From: a virus
Direction: 5' to 3' (one strand)
DNA length: 31,559 bases
IMG/VR virus record: IMGVR_UViG_3300005613_000270
Coordinates: 1 to 31,559 of that record
The notes under the pieces are model-generated. The model searched no databases and had not been told where the DNA came from. It was given only the letters and a program-made list of their open reading frames with translations. Below are positions 30,411-31,559 of this stretch, in pieces (positions within the stretch are counted from its first letter, which is position 1; each line of letters begins with the position of its first letter). The position numbers and the translations under genes are program-made.

Positions 30411-30764
30411 GCTTAACGTTCTGATCTGTCAGATGACTGCGAAGTTATAAACAAAAATCTGAAAAATCAACCCCAAAGTGAAAGTTTAATCAACACAAGC
30501 TAATCGTCTGTGTTTGAGTGAGATATACTATTCGTTTTGGAGTGAAGGTTGATGAGGGTGATCTGAAAAATCTGCCGAGAAATGTATGGGGTGGGGATAA
30601 TCGTATGTTATACACGTTACGCGCACGCACCCGAAACGCAATCCTAACACCCCCTCCCCCCGCAAGCGTTCTGATTCCCGCCATACTTTTGACGTTTTGC
30701 TAAGCCATTGATTGACAGGGCGTTAGCTTGGGTCAGCTGGACAGGGACTTCAACAGAGGACGTG

Positions 30765-30789
30765 TAATGCAGTCATTGACAATGCATTA
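30765..30789. repeat. Inverted repeat TAATGCA / TGCATTA
   Basis: Two 7-bp arms separated by 11 nt (GTCATTGACAA). The layout fits a dimeric protein binding site. Located between the blocks. Confidence 0.4.
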
Positions 30790-30868
30790 ACAAAACCCCA
30801 CTCACTGTCGATTCCCCCACATCACACACCGAGGGGTGCACGCTCTCACCACCACATCCGAACGCACC

Positions 30869-30964
30869 ATGTATGTGTACGCTTTGGGAAATTTGCCTCT
30901 ACAACCCGCGTCGTTACTGGTTTTAACATCCGTTGGCTTGACAACCCCTGATTCGAATCCGTAG
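30869..30964 (+). CDS. Possible 31-aa leader peptide
   Basis: An ATG at 30,869 after an A/C-rich, 'CACC'-ending leader, like the two confident plus-strand genes. The product (MYVYALGNLPLQPASLLV...) is short and hydrophobic in the middle. It overlaps the promoter candidate of the next gene. Too short to support further. Confidence 0.2.
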   Translation: MYVYALGNLPLQPASLLVLTSVGLTTPDSNP

Positions 30965-30966
30965 AT
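30938..30966 (+). promoter_or_regulatory. Possible promoter of plus-strand block
   Basis: TTGACA at 30,938-30,943, 17-nt spacer, then GTAGAT at 30,961-30,966. With TTG at the same place the Bacteroidota box TAGATTGC would be one step off consensus. Gives a leader of about 35 nt before the ATG at 31,008. Weak. Confidence 0.3.
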
Positions 30967-31007
30967 TGCGACCAGATTCAAACACAAACCATCAAACCCC
31001 ACACACC

Positions 31008-31175
31008 ATGATGAACATGCAATTTACCTTGGAGGACAACCACGTTGCCATCCTCGACCCAGAGACCCGTGAGGTGGAAGTGATTCACATCCCTGACCTC
31101 GACGACGTAGAGGACCTCGCAGAACGTCTCGAGGAACTCGGCTACAACACCAACTCAATCCTCTTCATGTCATGA
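31008..31175 (+). CDS. Small acidic protein
   Basis: A 55-aa acidic protein (MMNMQFTLEDNHVAI...), started at the first of two ATGs at 31,008; an in-frame TTG at 30,966 would add 14 residues that look like leader. A short beta strand region (HVAILDPETREVEVIHIPD) and a helix (VEDLAERLEELGY) suggest a small alpha/beta fold. No family recognised. First confident gene of the plus-strand block, coupled to the next by ATGA. Possibly an early gene that alters the host; inference only. Confidence 0.55.
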   Translation: MMNMQFTLEDNHVAILDPETREVEVIHIPDLDDVEDLAERLEELGYNTNSILFMS

Positions 31176-31348
31176 CCGAAGGAGCGAAGCAAGCCATCCG
31201 ACAGGAGGTGTCAACCACCCCCACGGACAAGTTGAAGAAGCAGTTGCACGTGTACGACGTGCTCCTGATGGACCGACCCAACTACGAGAAGTACGAGGTC
31301 ACCATCCAAGCAATCCGAGAAGAACTCTCTGCACGAGGTGCACAATAA
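31172..31348 (+). CDS. Small helical protein
   Basis: A 58-aa protein (MTEGAKQAIRQEV...), mostly two amphipathic helices (DKLKKQLHVYDVLLM and YEVTIQAIREELSA). No family recognised. Overlaps the upstream gene by ATGA and lies 27 nt before the next ATG. Confidence 0.55.
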   Translation: MTEGAKQAIRQEVSTTPTDKLKKQLHVYDVLLMDRPNYEKYEVTIQAIREELSARGAQ

Positions 31349-31375
31349 CCCCAAACCCCCAAGCGTTATACAACC

Positions 31376-31559
31376 ATGAAGTACAATAGATTTGACTCCC
31401 TGACAGGCCAAGGCATGAACGCAGGATACTGCATCTGCGACGGCGACGCATACGCATCCAACGACGAGACGCTGTTGATTCAGCTCATGGCCATCGAACC
31501 CATCGGTGAGTCCGAGGTGGTCTCCGACTACTTGGCTCGATGCTACGAGGACGAACTCT
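31376..31559 (+). CDS. Hypothetical protein (truncated by window edge)
   Basis: The frame is open for 61 codons from the ATG at 31,376 (MKYNRFDSLTGQGMNAGYC...). It is acidic, with Cys-x-Cys near residue 19 and a helix DETLLIQLMAIEP. The 3' end lies outside the window. An A/C-rich leader ending in 'CAACC' precedes the start. No function can be given. Confidence 0.55.
   Translation, partial: MKYNRFDSLTGQGMNAGYCICDGDAYASNDETLLIQLMAIEPIGESEVVSDYLARCYEDEL

Larger units (their letters stand above)
30352..31007. other. Gene-poor divergent control region
   Basis: About 650 bp between the leftward block and the rightward block. Both strands carry frequent stops and no ORF with convincing composition apart from one 31-codon candidate. 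It holds a 14-bp palindrome, an inverted repeat, an A/C-rich stretch at 30,785-30,868 and a C-run (30,649-30,661). Likely promoters or an origin for the two halves; no origin motif is recognised. Confidence 0.5.

Noticed and set aside
30490-30684. Minus-strand ORF with Gly/Arg-rich start
   Set aside because: It is in the control region opposite the C-run and has no family pattern or promoter.
30518-30703. Plus-strand 61-codon ORF with GTG start
   Set aside because: Its composition, weak start and hydrophobic end do not look like a gene, and it lies in the control region.
1-31559. Integrase, repressor or other lysogeny genes
   Set aside because: None was recognised in any frame; the winged-helix gene alone does not show lysogeny.

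Overview
The window looks like part of the genome of a tailed double-stranded DNA phage, probably a short-tailed virus of a Bacteroidota host, with a layout that resembles crAss-like phages (Crassvirales). The evidence is gene content and order: a large terminase (705 aa), a very large portal (801 aa), a scaffold-like protein, a major capsid protein, two ring or tail-adaptor proteins, and a large muzzle or 'stabilization' type protein. The host guess rests on TAnnTTTG promoter-like boxes, start codons without Shine-Dalgarno sequences, and small protein families that I associate with aquatic Bacteroidota phages. I see no integrase, immunity repressor or RNA polymerase here. The family calls come from recognising residue patterns, not from searches.

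Almost everything from 1 to about 30,350 lies on the minus strand, so that block reads from right to left. From its right end it holds: a small 'EGKPxKQAxAIAL' protein; a 493-aa protein with an ADP-ribosyltransferase-like patch; a transglycosylase-like protein; a Gly/Ala-rich protein; and two virion-like genes (25,970-30,351). A lysis-type M15 peptidase and a beta-rich structural protein follow (23,834-25,312). A packaging and accessory module comes next, with a tandem GroES-like protein, a candidate small terminase, an HNH nuclease, two tRNA-type genes, the large terminase and the portal (16,326-23,394). After the portal come a fibre adaptor and a 1166-aa collagen/GIGT/YadA-like tail fibre, a cassette of four small basic proteins, three small beta proteins, the scaffold candidate, the capsid protein, two tandem decoration candidates, a lectin-like protein, and finally the ring and muzzle genes (1-11,051).

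Two single genes interrupt this block on the plus strand. One is a winged-helix protein (23,408-23,830). The other is a secreted protein with its own promoter and strong terminator (25,398-25,922), which looks like a moron. A 656-bp stretch without a confident gene (30,352-31,007) separates the minus block from a second, plus-strand block (31,008 to the end) of small acidic proteins. That stretch is probably a divergent control region.

The most interesting points are: (i) a TAnnTTTG box (or near-match) placed exactly 4 nt before the start codon of seven genes, which suggests leaderless transcripts; (ii) the ADP-ribosyltransferase-like patch; (iii) the duplicated GroES-like protein; (iv) the exported moron; and (v) a tRNA-like element with good acceptor and T arms but no normal D or anticodon arm.
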